From Homalodisca vitripennis (Eukaryota; Arthropoda; Insecta; Hemiptera; Cicadellidae), in NCBI RefSeq assembly GCF_021130785.1, contig NC_060213.1, positions 119,355,001 to 119,419,000 on the forward strand: 64,000 nucleotides of DNA. Direction: 5' to 3'. Below, in pieces: positions 1 through 11,848 of this stretch (position 1 is the stretch's first letter; each line of letters starts with the position of its first letter). Both the position numbers and the translations under genes were made by a program. Below the pieces are notes generated by a model, which saw only the letters and a program-made list of their open reading frames with translations, searched no databases and had not been told where the DNA came from.

Positions 1-33
1 TTTTGGTTGTTCCATTAGGTAAAAGACTTTTTT

Positions 34-476
34 TTAACTTTTGAATTTTGGTTTGAATTTTCTACCGGATGAGGAAGGAAAATCTATTATACTTAGGTCT
101 TGCGATTCCAGCTTTAGTGCTTCGTTAATTATTTCAGCAGAGAGTCTTTTGTTTGCATAATATGCTGGATCTGTAGGATCGATTGTAGAGAATTGAAGTT
201 CGGTGAAAGTAATAGGTTCAGGTATCTTCTCTGTGGGTATGTTGTCCTCTATATTTTCTAAAACTTCGTCTTCTTCTTCTGGTGTTGACATTGGCAGGCT
301 AGTTTCCATGGAGGACGTTGGGAAGTTCAATTTCTGTATCGTGAACAAGTATTAGAGGCGTATATTTAGATCCATCTCCTCTTTGGTGACACTGCAGCTC
401 AACTTCTTCGTCGTTGCGGTCTTGGACAGCTGATTTTCCAGAATGTGGATTGTCTTCTAGCCTAGGCACCACCAAT
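34..476 (-). pseudogene. Second coding exon of hAT-like transposase (acidic linker and start of conserved region)
   Basis: A minus-strand acceptor (TATATTTAG) at 477-480 precedes coding-like sequence LVVPRLEDNPHSGKS.... That frame stops near 302. The overlapping frame from 348 to 34 continues with an acidic linker (STPEEEDEVLENIEDN) and the block DPAYYANKRLSAEIINEAL, which is typical of the region before the TTF-type zinc finger in ZMYM1-like hAT transposases. It ends in a stop at 34-36 shortly after a GRKFK motif, where relatives continue for several hundred residues. One single-base shift near 300-350 would join the two frames. It is therefore truncated or broken, or needs a further exon outside the window. 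Confidence 0.5.
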
Positions 477-1307
477 CTAAATATAGAGAAATGCCTTCAC
501 TGTATATCAACTTTTATATCAATAATCTGCTAGTCAAAATTTAGTAAAATCTATAATCCCTTTTTTCAAGTACAGATTAATTAGAACTTGTTTTTGAGTT
601 TATTATCAATATGCCACATTCTGCTACACTGAACAGGAGATAAACGAACGCACATAAAGCCATATATTTTTAGAGAAACCTCTTTTGTCTCAAGGCACCT
701 CAAAATGGTAATATCATACTAAAGTGGTGAAATATATTATGACAAAATGTTTTTTTTTAAGATAGCAACTCCTTTCTACATACAAAGAGTGTTTAATAGG
801 GTTGAAGGGACAAAAGCAAAAGCTGTAAGCTGTAACAATAACAAGTAAAACGATCTTGATATTTTAATTACAAAAACTCTATAGACCAGTAGGGCTTATA
901 CATTATTAAACTAAATTGTATTTGAATTTTTATTTCATTAGATGCTTTTGCTTATAACGTATTGGACCATTAGTACTTTAATATTTGGCTGATAGTATGT
1001 TTGTAAATGTTAAAATGCTAATATTTACATATATTTAGCTTGTCACCATTTCAGGCAAGCCTCATCTCTTCAATACAGTATAATATTTACTTGCATTTTG
1101 AAGTTTTTTTATCATTCTTCTTTTATAAGCTTTGTCCTTTTCTATGGCCTTCAATGCCTTAATTAATTGTTACGTAGAAAGGTTTTAATGTTTTGAAAGC
1201 TTTAGGAGTGAGTCATTAATAGAGCATAGCCTATATGTGTTTACTCACTGCTTATAAAATTGAACAAACTAAGATATGGACATTTTGTTACTGTAATATT
1301 GCGGTAC

Positions 1308-1576
1308 CTTTCAATAGCCGATGATTGCGCAGAAGTTGATGGTTGAGGTTCGTCGTCCATAGTTAAAGTAGAACGTTCTCCACGTCCCATGTAGCGTATC
1401 TAAGGTCCATCACCTTCTTTCTCCTCTGTTATTTTATATTTTATATCAATATTGTTTTTGAACTTATAGAGGTGTTTCTTTTTACAGTGTTCTAGCCACT
1501 TGTCACGGCGGTGGACCGTATTGCACATTAGTTCCAAACACTTATATTTGAATGCCTTTTTTAATTTACGAGGCAT
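1308..1576 (-). pseudogene. First coding exon(s) of hAT-like transposase, zinc-finger N-terminus
   Basis: The minus-strand ATG at 1574-1576 opens a 58-codon frame (MPRKLKKAFKYKC...) ending at a stop at 1400-1402. It carries a C-x4-C followed by H-x4-H, a degenerate C2H2-type finger of the kind found at the start of ZMYM1-like hAT proteins. A second short frame with a good start (MDDEPQPSTSAQSSAIE) begins at 1358-1360 and runs to a plausible splice donor (AAG|GTACCG, donor at 1307). Either the first frame is separated from the second by a disabling stop or frameshift, or the second ATG is the real start of a different isoform. The exon would join the acceptor near 477. The fold and join are inference; the motifs are visible. 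Confidence 0.45.
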
Positions 1577-2108
1577 TATTTAATTCTATAAAACAAAAAG
1601 TTATAGTTAGCACAGAAATACAGTAGCTTACTTAATACTAAACTCGTATAACAAAACGAAACAGAAACGCACACACGACATTCAAGTGATCACTACGTTC
1701 GTAAAGACACTAATTATTGTGTTGTGTTGAGGTTATGTTTAAACACTACACTTGAAGACAATGCGTGACTGACTGAGCAACTGGGCGGCGCGGAAGGGAT
1801 GAGGTGCGTGGACTTCCCCTTGACAACGACCTTGGCAAGGCGGGGACGGGGGTCTGTTGGTCTAAAAATAGAACTACTGCATGCGCCTCGTTTGAATTGC
1901 AAAGTTTTAATTTGCTTTTATTTTATTTTTTTGCCTCTCACGGCTTTAATTTTTTAAAACTACTGCAAACTTGTACATTTTTTTTAACTTTGTAAATAAC
2001 GTATCCGAAACGCGCTTTTTAAAGTTCCCCCCCAAAATTTTCATTCCCCCCCAATTTTTGTTTCAATGGCGCAACTTGCGCCATTGCTCCCCCCCGTGGG
2101 CGGCCCTA

Positions 2109-3028
2109 GTATACACAATGGAGGACGTGTGCTAGCTGCTTTCCAGTATACAGTAGAATAGATCGGGGGCATGGCATAAATATGTTTTTCCTTCTTGTAT
2201 GAAGTAATTGATTTATTCATAGCGCTATGTAGTTGTCACTTTTGCCATAATTGTAACTGTTCGTATTTCGTTATTTATATGCTTTGTGCAGTTGTTATTT
2301 ATTTATTTATTATAATATTTGACATTTGTTTTGTATGTGTTTTTCACTCGTTATTGTTAAGGATGGTAGTTTTGTATTGTGAAATGTTTTATTTATTTTT
2401 TTCTTTTTACTTTGTTGGTGTTTATAGATCTTTGTTACTTGTTATTCATTCTTAGTTTTTTTTTTGCATTGTCACTTATTTAAAAATATTTTATTAACAT
2501 TGTTGTTCATTTATATATTTCTTTTTTTGTTTTTGTTATCCATTTATAGTTTTCTGCACTGTTACTTTTTACGGATAGTTTGTTTTTGCACTGTTATTTA
2601 TTTCTAGGTTGCTTATCTGCTTAACAATTATTGTCATTACTGTTTATATTTATTATAATTTATACTTATTATGTACACTGTCAATCATGTCTAGGAGTAT
2701 AGAGTTCAATCGCATGTTTGGCTTGTCCCTGTTATGTCTGGGCACTGTAATGGTAATTAGCTACCTTGCACTATGTTTATTGTTATAAAGTGGTCTTTGA
2801 CCGTTGAAAGGAAATAAAATAAAATAAACAATGTAATTCATAATTCTGTAAAGACTACAGAATACCACCGCACACTCGCTGTGTTGGAGTACTGAATACA
2901 GACGCACAGAAACTTGGAGGACGTACTTCATAGTCTAATGTCATAGAACATGTTATGTTCCAGAGGCCACAAATAAGCGTTAAACAGGTGCGACACCAGG
3001 CTACCACAAACCATATTACAATCGTAGA
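2109..3028. other. No gene; possible LINE-like 3' tail
   Basis: Very T-rich sequence from about 2195 to 2660 has only chance frames. The stretch ends at 2800-2828 in a short run of AAATAAAATAAA just after a less AT-rich block (2690-2800). That is how some non-LTR retrotransposon 3' ends look, but there is no coding sequence to confirm it. Nothing else is recognised. Confidence 0.3.
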
Positions 3029-3202
3029 TATAAAGGGCGGAGCATATGTCAGTTTTTCCATAAATTGGGATATTTTGTTTCGATAGGTTGCTGACAATAT
3101 TAAGTTGGCAGCAATACGGAGTAAGTTCATTGTTGTCTGTTCCAGTGGCTACTGTAAAGTGACGCTCATTGTATCTGTTATATGTTTGTGTGTGTTTTTA
3201 AA

Positions 3203-4403
3203 ATGTTTACAACCCAACAATGAGTTTACATCCTTCAGTTGTGGTGGAAGCATAATAAAAATACTGCTATAATAATTAAAGAATTTAGTGGTAAATATTT
3301 AAGTGTCTTGATATCCACTCGACAGTATATGCGGAAGTTAAGTAAGAAATTTAAAAACACAGGAAGCGTTTTAAATGCCCCGAAGTGTGGTCATCCACGA
3401 TCAATTTGCAACGAAGAAAACCCCTGCAGATAGTTAGTTGCTCAAGCTTCTGTAGCCAGTCCAGTAAATGGACTCGTAAGGCATTTGCTGAACTAGAAAT
3501 ATCAAGAAGAAGGGCGTAAAGAATGTTAAAGCAATTTAAAATTTAAGCCATATCGTCCATCTTTACTCCAAGCGTTTCATGAGAATGATTCCGATAGGCG
3601 ATTGGAATTCTGTGAGACAATAATTATCATCTCAGAGGCTGACCTAAATATCTTGCCATCAATTTTGTGATGTGATGAGGTATGTTTCAAACTAAATTGA
3701 GTCGTTAATTGGTAAAACTGCGTGTACTGGTCGCATGTAAATCCTTATAACGTAATCCAAGGAGAACTCAATGTGCTTGGTGTTATGGTATGGGGAGGTA
3801 TTTTCGAGTACTGCACTGATTGGTTCTCTTTCTTCAAAGAAATGTTAACTCTGAAAGTTCTTACGGTTGCTGCAAGAATTAGTAGTTTTCGAGCTCAGAA
3901 ACGACCCTGTTTTCAATATTCATTTGCTCATCTGCAACAAGATGGTGAAAAATTACATTTCAGTATTCAAATTCGAGAATTTTTAAATAACATATTTAAT
4001 GAATGCATAGGTCGCCATGGTACAATCGATTGGTCTGCGCTGTTTTCAATATTCATTCGCTCATCTGCAACAAGATGGTGACCAAGCACAGTTCAGTATC
4101 CAAATTCGAGAATGTTTAAATAACACATATTTAATGAATGCATTGGTCGCCATGGTACAAACGATTGGTCTGCGCGCTCGCCAGACCTGATCGCATGAGA
4201 TTTTTCACTGTGGGGTATTATAAAGGAGACTGTGTATGCTTCAAAACCGCAAAATTTTGGCGGAACTCAGAAATATAAAAATTATAAATGCACTTGAACT
4301 TGTTAATAATGATAAATCTTTATTGCTAAAAGTTTGGGATTGTCTCAGTTGTTGTATGAAGTTTATACAATATCAAGGTGGACATTTTGAGCAACTGCTA
4401 TAA
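3203..4403 (+). pseudogene. mariner/Tc1-like transposase, inactivated
   Basis: The ATG at 3203 starts MFTTQQ and then hits a TGA. Read through in shifting frames, it gives the usual parts in order: a helix-turn-helix region (KFKNTGSVLNAPKCGHPR at about 3337-3400), a linker (KPYRPSLLQAFHENDSDRR near 3550-3600), a first catalytic-type block CDEVCFKLN (about 3671), the block NVLGVMVWGG (about 3767-3800), a QQDG block (twice, because of the duplication), SPDL near 4180, and a C-terminal end ...GHFEQLL stop at 4401-4403. Family proteins are about 340-350 residues, which fits. Several stops and frameshifts plus the 133-bp internal duplication rule out a working enzyme. The protein would cut and join transposon ends at TA sites in the nucleus. 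Confidence 0.8.
3907..4174 (+). repeat. 133-bp tandem duplication inside the mariner pseudogene
   Basis: The block starting CTGTTTTCAATATTCATT at 3907 recurs at 4040 and runs to about 4174. Both copies encode the second catalytic (QQDG) region of the transposase. The copies differ by scattered substitutions and small indels, so the duplication happened well before the present. Confidence 0.85.
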
Positions 4404-4517
4404 CATATTATAGTAATATGTAAGTAAATTTTACATAATGAAAGTGTTTTATTCAATTAACCTATAACGCCTTTAAATGTATCTTCTGGGGAACTGACAT
4501 ATACTCCACCCTGTATA

Positions 4518-7085
4518 TCGTAATACAATTTTGTTATATAGGCCAAAATTTATAAAAAATAGTATTGTAAAAATTAATTTAAAAACTCAAATTTTCTTCA
4601 TATGTCCATTTTATTCCTTATTACTAACATAGGCACAGTAAAACATATATGTAAAAAAAATGTATGGCAAATATTTTTAAATTCTATTGATTCTTTGAAG
4701 GAACTAATATAAAAATAGTTTGTTTAGATTGCTGTTTTTAGTTACTGACATTTTTGTACAATATTCGTAATTTTGCTAAATAATAAAAATGATGCAAAGT
4801 TGGCGTGTTAAATTGAGTAAATAGATTATGAAACATCTAAATAAAATAAATAAAATCTAAAATAAATAAATTTTGGTTCAAATTAATTTTTAGAATAGGA
4901 GTTAATTTATTATTTTCTTAATGTTACGTTCGTAAATATTTTTCTTGGCGGTTTTGACAGTCGATTATAAAATAAAACATTTTGTAATTGATGCTTGTGA
5001 TTTGGTAAATACAGAATTCAAGATACCGCATAACGTTAGGATTACTCAGAGCAGGGTTAAGAGTTAGCGTATGAATGCATCTTAAGGCATTTGTTATTCC
5101 AAAGTTTGAAAAACAAAGACTTACAAATAGTATTATTTATTTAAAATTATGAAATCATCCTCATAAATCTTTATCATGATTAAAAATTGTATTACTTACA
5201 CTACGCAAAGAGGTGTGCCTCTATTAACGCATCCTTTGCACGAACGCTAACACCTATATGTTATTTTACTACACTCACACATTAACACAAATTTAAGCGC
5301 TCGTGAAAAAAAAAAAAAAAACAGTATAGAACACGCCTAACTACGGAATGCCTTTTTAAATAGCACACTATTTTTTATCTTGGAAATTAAGATCTGAGAG
5401 CACTGTTTAAACGGGAAGCTTTTTCTTGTTTTAGAGACATTTAGAAATATATTTACAAAATTTAATGAACGACAGCCATTATCATATGGACTCGTAAGTG
5501 GACTTTTATGTAGTGTTCGGTGTATATACTTGGTAGGTGAGTGCAGATATGCTGTGACTTGCATTATGTACTTTTGCCACTAATGAGTGTTTTGTTTATA
5601 TAAAGTGCATGTCTTAGAGTTGGTGTGTATTAAACGTTGTCACACAACAAGGTTATATTGTGATTCCTAACTTTTGAGTGTCACAACACTCTGGTATGAT
5701 GTGTTTATTTAACCTAAATAGTAGTTAATTTGTTAGGTTACTTACTCACCCGAGTTAGATATCAGATTTCAGATCTCAAAACGTTGTGTTACTGATTTGT
5801 TTTGTTTCACTGTACTATGGCAAATATCCGGAAAAAATACAGGTTTTCACAGTCCTTTCATTGTTAAAAAAAACTCCAACCCTGTATTTTACTATTTCTT
5901 TCTTTATAAAAGCTAATATTAAGATGTTTTTGACACTTATACTACCTTAAATTTCGGAATTATCTTTTGTTAACTTGGGTTTTCAGGGTTTTTGGACAAT
6001 GTGTAGTCGAGTACAAAGTATAATAAAACTGATTAATAATCCACAACGATAACAGTTTTATAAAGTGGAAACTCAAACAGAATAATTTGCTTTGTTAATT
6101 GTTTCAAAAGATTGTTAGCCTGCAGACGACTGCAAAGAGTTTAATTAGTTTACGGGAGTTGTTTGAAACAAAAAAGGTGAGTTGTAAAACAAGATATATA
6201 TGTGTAAATTCTGTTTTGTTAGACTAAACAAACAAATATCTATACCGTTTATATGGAAGGTACGGCCTGTGAAATGGAACCCTGGATATATATCCCTACT
6301 AACCCAACTTTTAGACTACGTCTACTGTACTAGCTAGCTCTCCTTGGTCTTTCCTAAAATTCAAATTTTAATATTGAGTTCGGTTATAAAATATGTAAAA
6401 TCACAGATAAAATAAGCACTGAAGAGCATATTAGAGTTGTTTTTCTTTGCGGAAAAGTCATGTCGGTATTTCAGACCCAAAAACCTTTTATTAACCATTT
6501 AAACATGGTAATGTCCCCTCTTGCGTGGAGGGTATCTAGATTATATCTTATACCCAACTATTGAAAACGAACTATGAAAACGAAAAAAAAGCCTGTTTAA
6601 AGAACATTTTTTACAAGCCTTACAGTCCCTCGCACAAAATATGGAATTGCGGAACACCGGCTAAAGAGTAGTAAAATTTCCATGAATTTATAAAACGTTC
6701 CGTTGATAATAACTGTGTAATAGATAATTCCATAATATCACCTTAAATTATATCGCGCCTATGTTAAAATGTTGAGTTATAAATGTAAATGTGATTCACG
6801 AAGTACAATGGTATAAATGCTGACCAATTAACATTTTTATTCGTCTAGTAGTGTGTTAGCCAAAAAAGGATTATATTAGGATAATATTATGGTCTTAATG
6901 CAGTTAGACAGATTAAAATGTCATTACAAAAACTCACCAGGGTTCGGCCTTCAGATCGAATAAACGATCCACACTGGTAAACACACTAGTTTGTTATCTA
7001 CGGGGGCTTCTCTGGATATTAGAATCACACTTTAATATGTATCGTATTATATATGATGTAGCACACCTCATACGATAAGCCTCTT
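4518..7085. other. AT-rich DNA, no gene seen
   Basis: Only chance frames, a TAAATAAAATAAATAAA stretch near 4835-4875 and an A-run at 5307-5323. No splice-bounded coding block, RNA gene or transposon end was recognised. Confidence 0.5.
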
Positions 7086-7668
7086 GTAACTAAATCCATC
7101 ACAAGATTGGAATGGAAGAACCGAATAAAGCTTCTCCGTCTCTATTCATCGTGGAATCACACATCTTCCGGCGGATATGGGATCATCTTAACTGTTATTG
7201 CGTTCTAATAGATCTGGCCAATATCCGCTTTATATTTTCATCTTGTGCTGAACAACATTTATAATCCTACAGTACAATGTATGTAAGAGAGTTTCACTGT
7301 AAAATTAAGTATAAAAACTATTACAATGATTTGTCCTGTATTTATATGCGACCTACAATATGAATTGTATTTAGGATTGTAACTAATCCATCACAAGATT
7401 GGAATGGAAGAACCGAATAAAGCTTCTCCGTCTCTATTATCGTGGAAATCACACATCTTCCGGCGGATATGGGATCATCTTAACTGTTATTGCGTTCTAT
7501 AGATCTGGCAATATCCGCTTTATATTTTCATCTTGTGCTGAACAACATTTATAATTCTACAGTACAATGTATGTAAGAGTTTCACTGTAAAATTAAGTAT
7601 AAAAACTATTACAATGATTTGTCCTGTATTTATAATGCGACCTACAATATGAATTGTATTTAGGATAA
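7086..7668. repeat. 293-bp tandem duplication (two copies)
   Basis: Copy one runs 7086-7378 and copy two 7379 to about 7668, both beginning GTAACTAA(A)TCCATCACAAG. The differences I can see are mainly one- or two-base indels (for example GGCCAAT/GGCAAT, GAGAGAG/GAGAG and ATATGCG/ATAATGCG), plus one substitution. No coding content was found in the unit. Confidence 0.9.
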
Positions 7669-9575
7669 TAAATTAGATAGTTCAAACGATTAGTTTCTGT
7701 GGTTGAGTTTGGATTCAATATTTCAATCAGAACATTCTAATACAATTATAATGCGAAAGTACCTATGTTTGTTTGCTTTCATGCGTAAACTATTTAATTG
7801 TACTGTATTGAAATTTTAAATAGCATTCTTAGAGTCTCTGGTATAAAATATAGGCCTATTCGTTTCTCAAAATCCTTACTTCATATTCTTATGAGGTATT
7901 TTCCTATAACATGTTTCAAACGAGCCATTCTTTCCCAGACTAAAGTCCCGAATGATAAGACTTCTAATGCGATAAAAACTCGCATGAAACTCTTTTTAGG
8001 ATTAAATGCATTTTAAAATAATACTAAGTTTTTTGGATTTGACTGTGATATCGCCTAATCAGGAAATTTACTTCGGTGCTGTAGGTAGAAGGGTCAAGGA
8101 TGCAATTGTTGAATTGAAGTTTGAGTGTGATCCTGATATGGTGAGAATGTACGTTACGTCTCGTACTTATATACGAGTAATTTTTAGCTCAGAACTCTAA
8201 ATATTGACGTTTTGCTTTACATCAGGTATAAATAATAAAGAATAAAGATTTATTGATATATTTAAAAATAATGACTTCTGAATTCCTACACAATAATCAT
8301 TTAAACAGGATCATACACTATTCTCCAGCATTCCTGAGGTAATTGAGGAATATTGGAAGGAATCCAAATATATATCACGTCTTATCTTACTTGTTGAGAA
8401 ATTTGTTCCTCTATGACTGTCTACAAACGTGCACAAAATTACACAACTCACGCGCCGAGGGCACGTACACTTTTTACAAGTCAATCTATTGGCTTCGTTA
8501 CTCTGAGGAAACTTTTTTCCGACTTATTGGTTAAGGGATGCTTCTAAAAGCATCCGATGCTAAACTTAGAAGTTCCTTTTAAAGATTAAGAAGTAACGTA
8601 AAGGTGATGATTCAGTTTACTTAGTAACACTTTCAACCGGTAAGTGGATTAATCCTGTTACTTTCTTAGTCTTACCAACTGTTATATATGGATGAAGTAC
8701 TAATTAAATTTTTCCTTATGAATTTTTTAACAGATTTCATTACAAAGATTGCATTTTAAAAGTTAAAATATTATTCATGATCCGTGACAAATTTTCCATA
8801 AAATAATTGAATTTATAGATTTTTTATTTCAATAAATAATTAATGTGTCGTCTTATTATTCTCAATCTAAAGGTGTCCTACTTTAGCATGAATAATTTCC
8901 AATAATGCGTTGCACATTGTTCAATTAAATAGACTCATGTAACAAATAATACTGTTATAAAACAACGGGAAAGTACACATTTTTATTGAAAAATAAACAT
9001 GGCGAAGGAGTGGGTTAGGACGGAAAGTTGCATTAAACAAAGTTATGAATGAGTTTAGAAGGGAGTGGATAATTTAATTATTTGAAAATTTACACCCTAC
9101 TCAACTTTGTTAAAGAATTCCGCTGTGATCAAAACTTTACTTATAGTAGCATTTTGAAATGATTTTAAACTATACAAATAAACCACGTTTCTGCATCAGA
9201 GGTATATTTATAATTTATGCAGAAGTTTTTAATAGGCTAAGATGTACAGTAAAAATGTTCTTTTGTTAGGCGTGTTTAATATAAATCTGAAAAGGAATGC
9301 ACGGGTTTCGTTCGACATTATTTATTGTGTGAACATGTTTAAGAAAAACAAATTATTTTTTATCTATAACCCGTAAAAGACAACTGTATTTTTATAATAC
9401 CAAAAGCTAATAATTTTAAAAAACTATAATGGTGAATTAAAAAAAAACACCTGTGGTAAAACATAAATATTTTTGAGATCCTTTGAACCTGAACACAAAA
9501 CAAAGAGGACGTTATAACCGCACATGCCACACAACCCCCCCCCAACAACATGAAAGAAAACAGTTTTTTAAAATC
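7669..9575. other. No gene recognised
   Basis: Frames at 7798-8016, 8006-8200 and 8343-8534 are short, match no family I recognise and lack convincing splice sites. The 8006-8200 frame (…FGAVGRRVKDAIVELKFECD…) has the most protein-like composition but no support. Confidence 0.4.
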
Positions 9576-9672
9576 ACCCCCCCCCCCCCCCACCCCCCCC
9601 CCCCCCCACCCCCCCCCCCCCCCACCCCCCCCCCCCCCCACCCCCCCCCCCCCCCACCCCCCCCCCCCCCCA
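9576..9672. repeat. Poly-C minisatellite, exact 16-bp period (A followed by 15 C)
   Basis: In an otherwise unbroken C tract, A occurs at 9576, 9592, 9608, 9624, 9640, 9656 and 9672, exactly 16 bases apart, giving six perfect units. The minus strand is G15T repeated, strongly able to form G-quadruplexes. Long proline or glycine frames across it are composition artefacts. Confidence 0.95.
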
Positions 9673-11506
9673 CCATTCAGGCATTGCAAAATTAACCAGT
9701 AAGACCAACAGGGTTGAAGCCCATGGGAAAAAATTGCTTTTGTCACAACAACTCTTGCCGCCTTGTGGAAATTGGACACTGACACATGGAATGGAGTTAA
9801 TACAGCTCCCAACTAGTACTATACGGAACTTCTACACATAGAGTACTCTAAAGAATTTCCATAAATGGTATAATATAGTGACATTTAGTAAAAAAGATCG
9901 GCCTCCATGAAAGATTCACTAAATTTCCTTCGTTAGCAAACACAAGATCATAACATAAATTATTGTGTAAAATGCCAACCAACTAATGGTGAAGTATCAT
10001 TTTTACATTCCTTCGACATATGTATTAAATTAAAATTTATAAATTTACTATAAACTCTTAAATTCTTCTGTCCACGTTGACAAATATTTCAAACGTGATT
10101 CAGCTAAGACTCCTAAGAATTTAGCAAACTTTCTATCCTCAAAATATTTTCTACGTTGTCTTTAAAGCAACACAGATATCTGAATTCATCATCACATTAA
10201 TAAATCATGCGGAAAACGAAAAACAGCAAATTTCTCCACATTTAATCAAAGCCGGTATCCATCCAACCAGTTTATTGTCTCGAGTAACTAGCCACTAAAA
10301 ACATTGCAGAGCTTTAATGTTGCCTGGAGGAGGCTACGTCAGCAAAGCTATAGGTGGGTGGATCAATTGATACTGTACAGCACTTGGATTTCTAGTCGTC
10401 GCTTCCATCTAATAAATGTTATCGAGTTAATCTGTTGAAACTTTATAAGTCTGCCTCATACAAGCCTATTGTCTGTGGATTTAGTTGGTATTGTAGCAGA
10501 GACAATGTCCGTGCATTGTGTACGGATTATCCTTTGCGTAGATATGCTCTCTTCTCATTATTATTTCATTGAACTTGATTGAACACTCAACAGTTTTATA
10601 ATTTTAGTTTTTATAGAACATTGAATGTACATATTATTGTATTGGTTATTTTCTACAGTAGTATCATTGGAAACTTTTTGGTAACACAAATTTCGTATTT
10701 AGATTTTTTTTAATGACTTTCTATTTTGTATCCGAAAATATTTACTAATTCCAGAGTTTCAGCGCAATAAGCTATCGATTAATGTTATTTACATATACTT
10801 TATATAGAAAGCAGTTAAGTAGAAATTTAATGTAATCTAGAAATTTAGCAGTGCCTTGTCCACATATGTCTCGTCATAATAGTTTATATATGTGATACAA
10901 AAGATTTCTTAGTTCATATAATTATACAATTTATCGATTGGGTGTTTCACAATAGTTGAATGAGAACAACAAAAATACTTATAAAAACGTTTATCGCGTA
11001 CCGCTAAGTACGCTGTACATTTAATATTTATAAACACATTTATAGAATGTCTAATGTTTTTATAAATAATTAATTATGATATTTGGAAAGGAAAAATGAA
11101 AATTATAAATAGTATTAATTAGTACTATAATAATAAATTGACATAAGTTAAAAATTAGTAACATTTAAATATTCAAAATAAATACCATTTATAGTGGAAG
11201 TAAAAGTTATTTTTCTTAAATAACTGAACCTTAATCGATCATTTGGGGGATTTTTAAAGATTACATTTAACTAAAGTAAAACCGTAAGAATGTTCTTAAT
11301 AATAAATATTACAAATTACTAAAGTAATCTGCTTCTAATAGAAAAAGTATATAATAATAATATCTAAAACGTATTACTACTTCAGCACTTTTTTACACTG
11401 TCGTATTTCACTTACTGGTGCAAGGATTCAGTACAACGTTACTAAGTAAGTTAAAATTCAGAAGCTCAAATGTGACCATTGCAAGTGGTTAAATTCTAAG
11501 TACCTT
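9673..11506. other. No gene seen
   Basis: AT-rich, no open frame of note, no transposon end or RNA gene recognised. Confidence 0.5.
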
Positions 11507-11848
11507 TCAGTCAGTCGAACTCCAGAGCACACTAAGGATAATCTATAAATTCTCATTTGTAATTTGTTACTTGTTTTCCCCATTTTCATGCCCATAAATA
11601 ACCAGATCCAGAATCTACTGGTCAGTTAGTCCAACTGTAGAGTAAATAGGGATAATCTTTAAATTCTCATTTGTAATTTGTTACTTGTTTTCCCCATTTT
11701 CATGCCCATAAATAACCAGATCCAGAATCTACTGGTCAGTTAGTCCAACTGTAGAAGAAATAGGGATAATCTTTAAATTCTCATTTGTCATTTCTCATTT
11801 GTTTTCTTCATTATTATCTGCTCAGAGATGACCAGATCCAGTATCTAC
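11507..11848. repeat. 114-bp tandem repeat, three copies
   Basis: GGATAATCT recurs at 11536, 11650 and 11764, fixing the period at 114. Units run roughly 11507-11620, 11621-11734 and 11735-11848. The first two share a long identical block containing CAGATCCAGAATCTACTGG; the third is more diverged. No coding frame persists across units. Confidence 0.9.

Larger units (their letters stand above)
1..2108 (-). mobile_element. hAT-like DNA transposon, 5' part (3' end outside window)
   Basis: Read on the minus strand, the element appears to begin near 2108 with TAGGGCCGCCC, which resembles the CAGGG-type termini of hAT elements. A G-rich leader follows with a perfect hairpin (arms 2064-2074 and 2076-2086), then coding pieces at 1308-1576 and 34-476 that look like the N-terminal, zinc-finger half of a ZMYM1-like hAT transposase. 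The base sequence just outside the end is GTATACAC on the plus strand, a possible 8-bp target site, but the partner copy lies beyond the window so it cannot be tested. The catalytic RNase H-like and dimerisation domains are not in view. Assignment to hAT is inference from the terminus and protein style. Confidence 0.5.
3031..4515 (+). mobile_element. mariner/Tc1-like transposon with both terminal inverted repeats
   Basis: The left end (3029-3054, TATAAAGGGCGGAGCATATG...) and the reverse complement of the right end (4492-4517, TATACAGGGTGGAGTATATG...) match over about 26 bases with three differences, and each is flanked by TA, the target site of the mariner/Tc1 superfamily. The 1,485-bp interval holds a dead transposase in the expected orientation. 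Inner bases ATATGTCAGTT are identical at both ends. The element is old: its gene has many stops and an internal tandem duplication (3907-4174). Confidence 0.85.

Noticed and set aside
8006..8200. 64-codon frame with protein-like composition
   Set aside because: No family recognised, no splice or promoter support, and its length is expected by chance.
9360..9812. 150-residue Gly-rich and 70-residue Pro-rich frames
   Set aside because: Produced by the (A C15) minisatellite.
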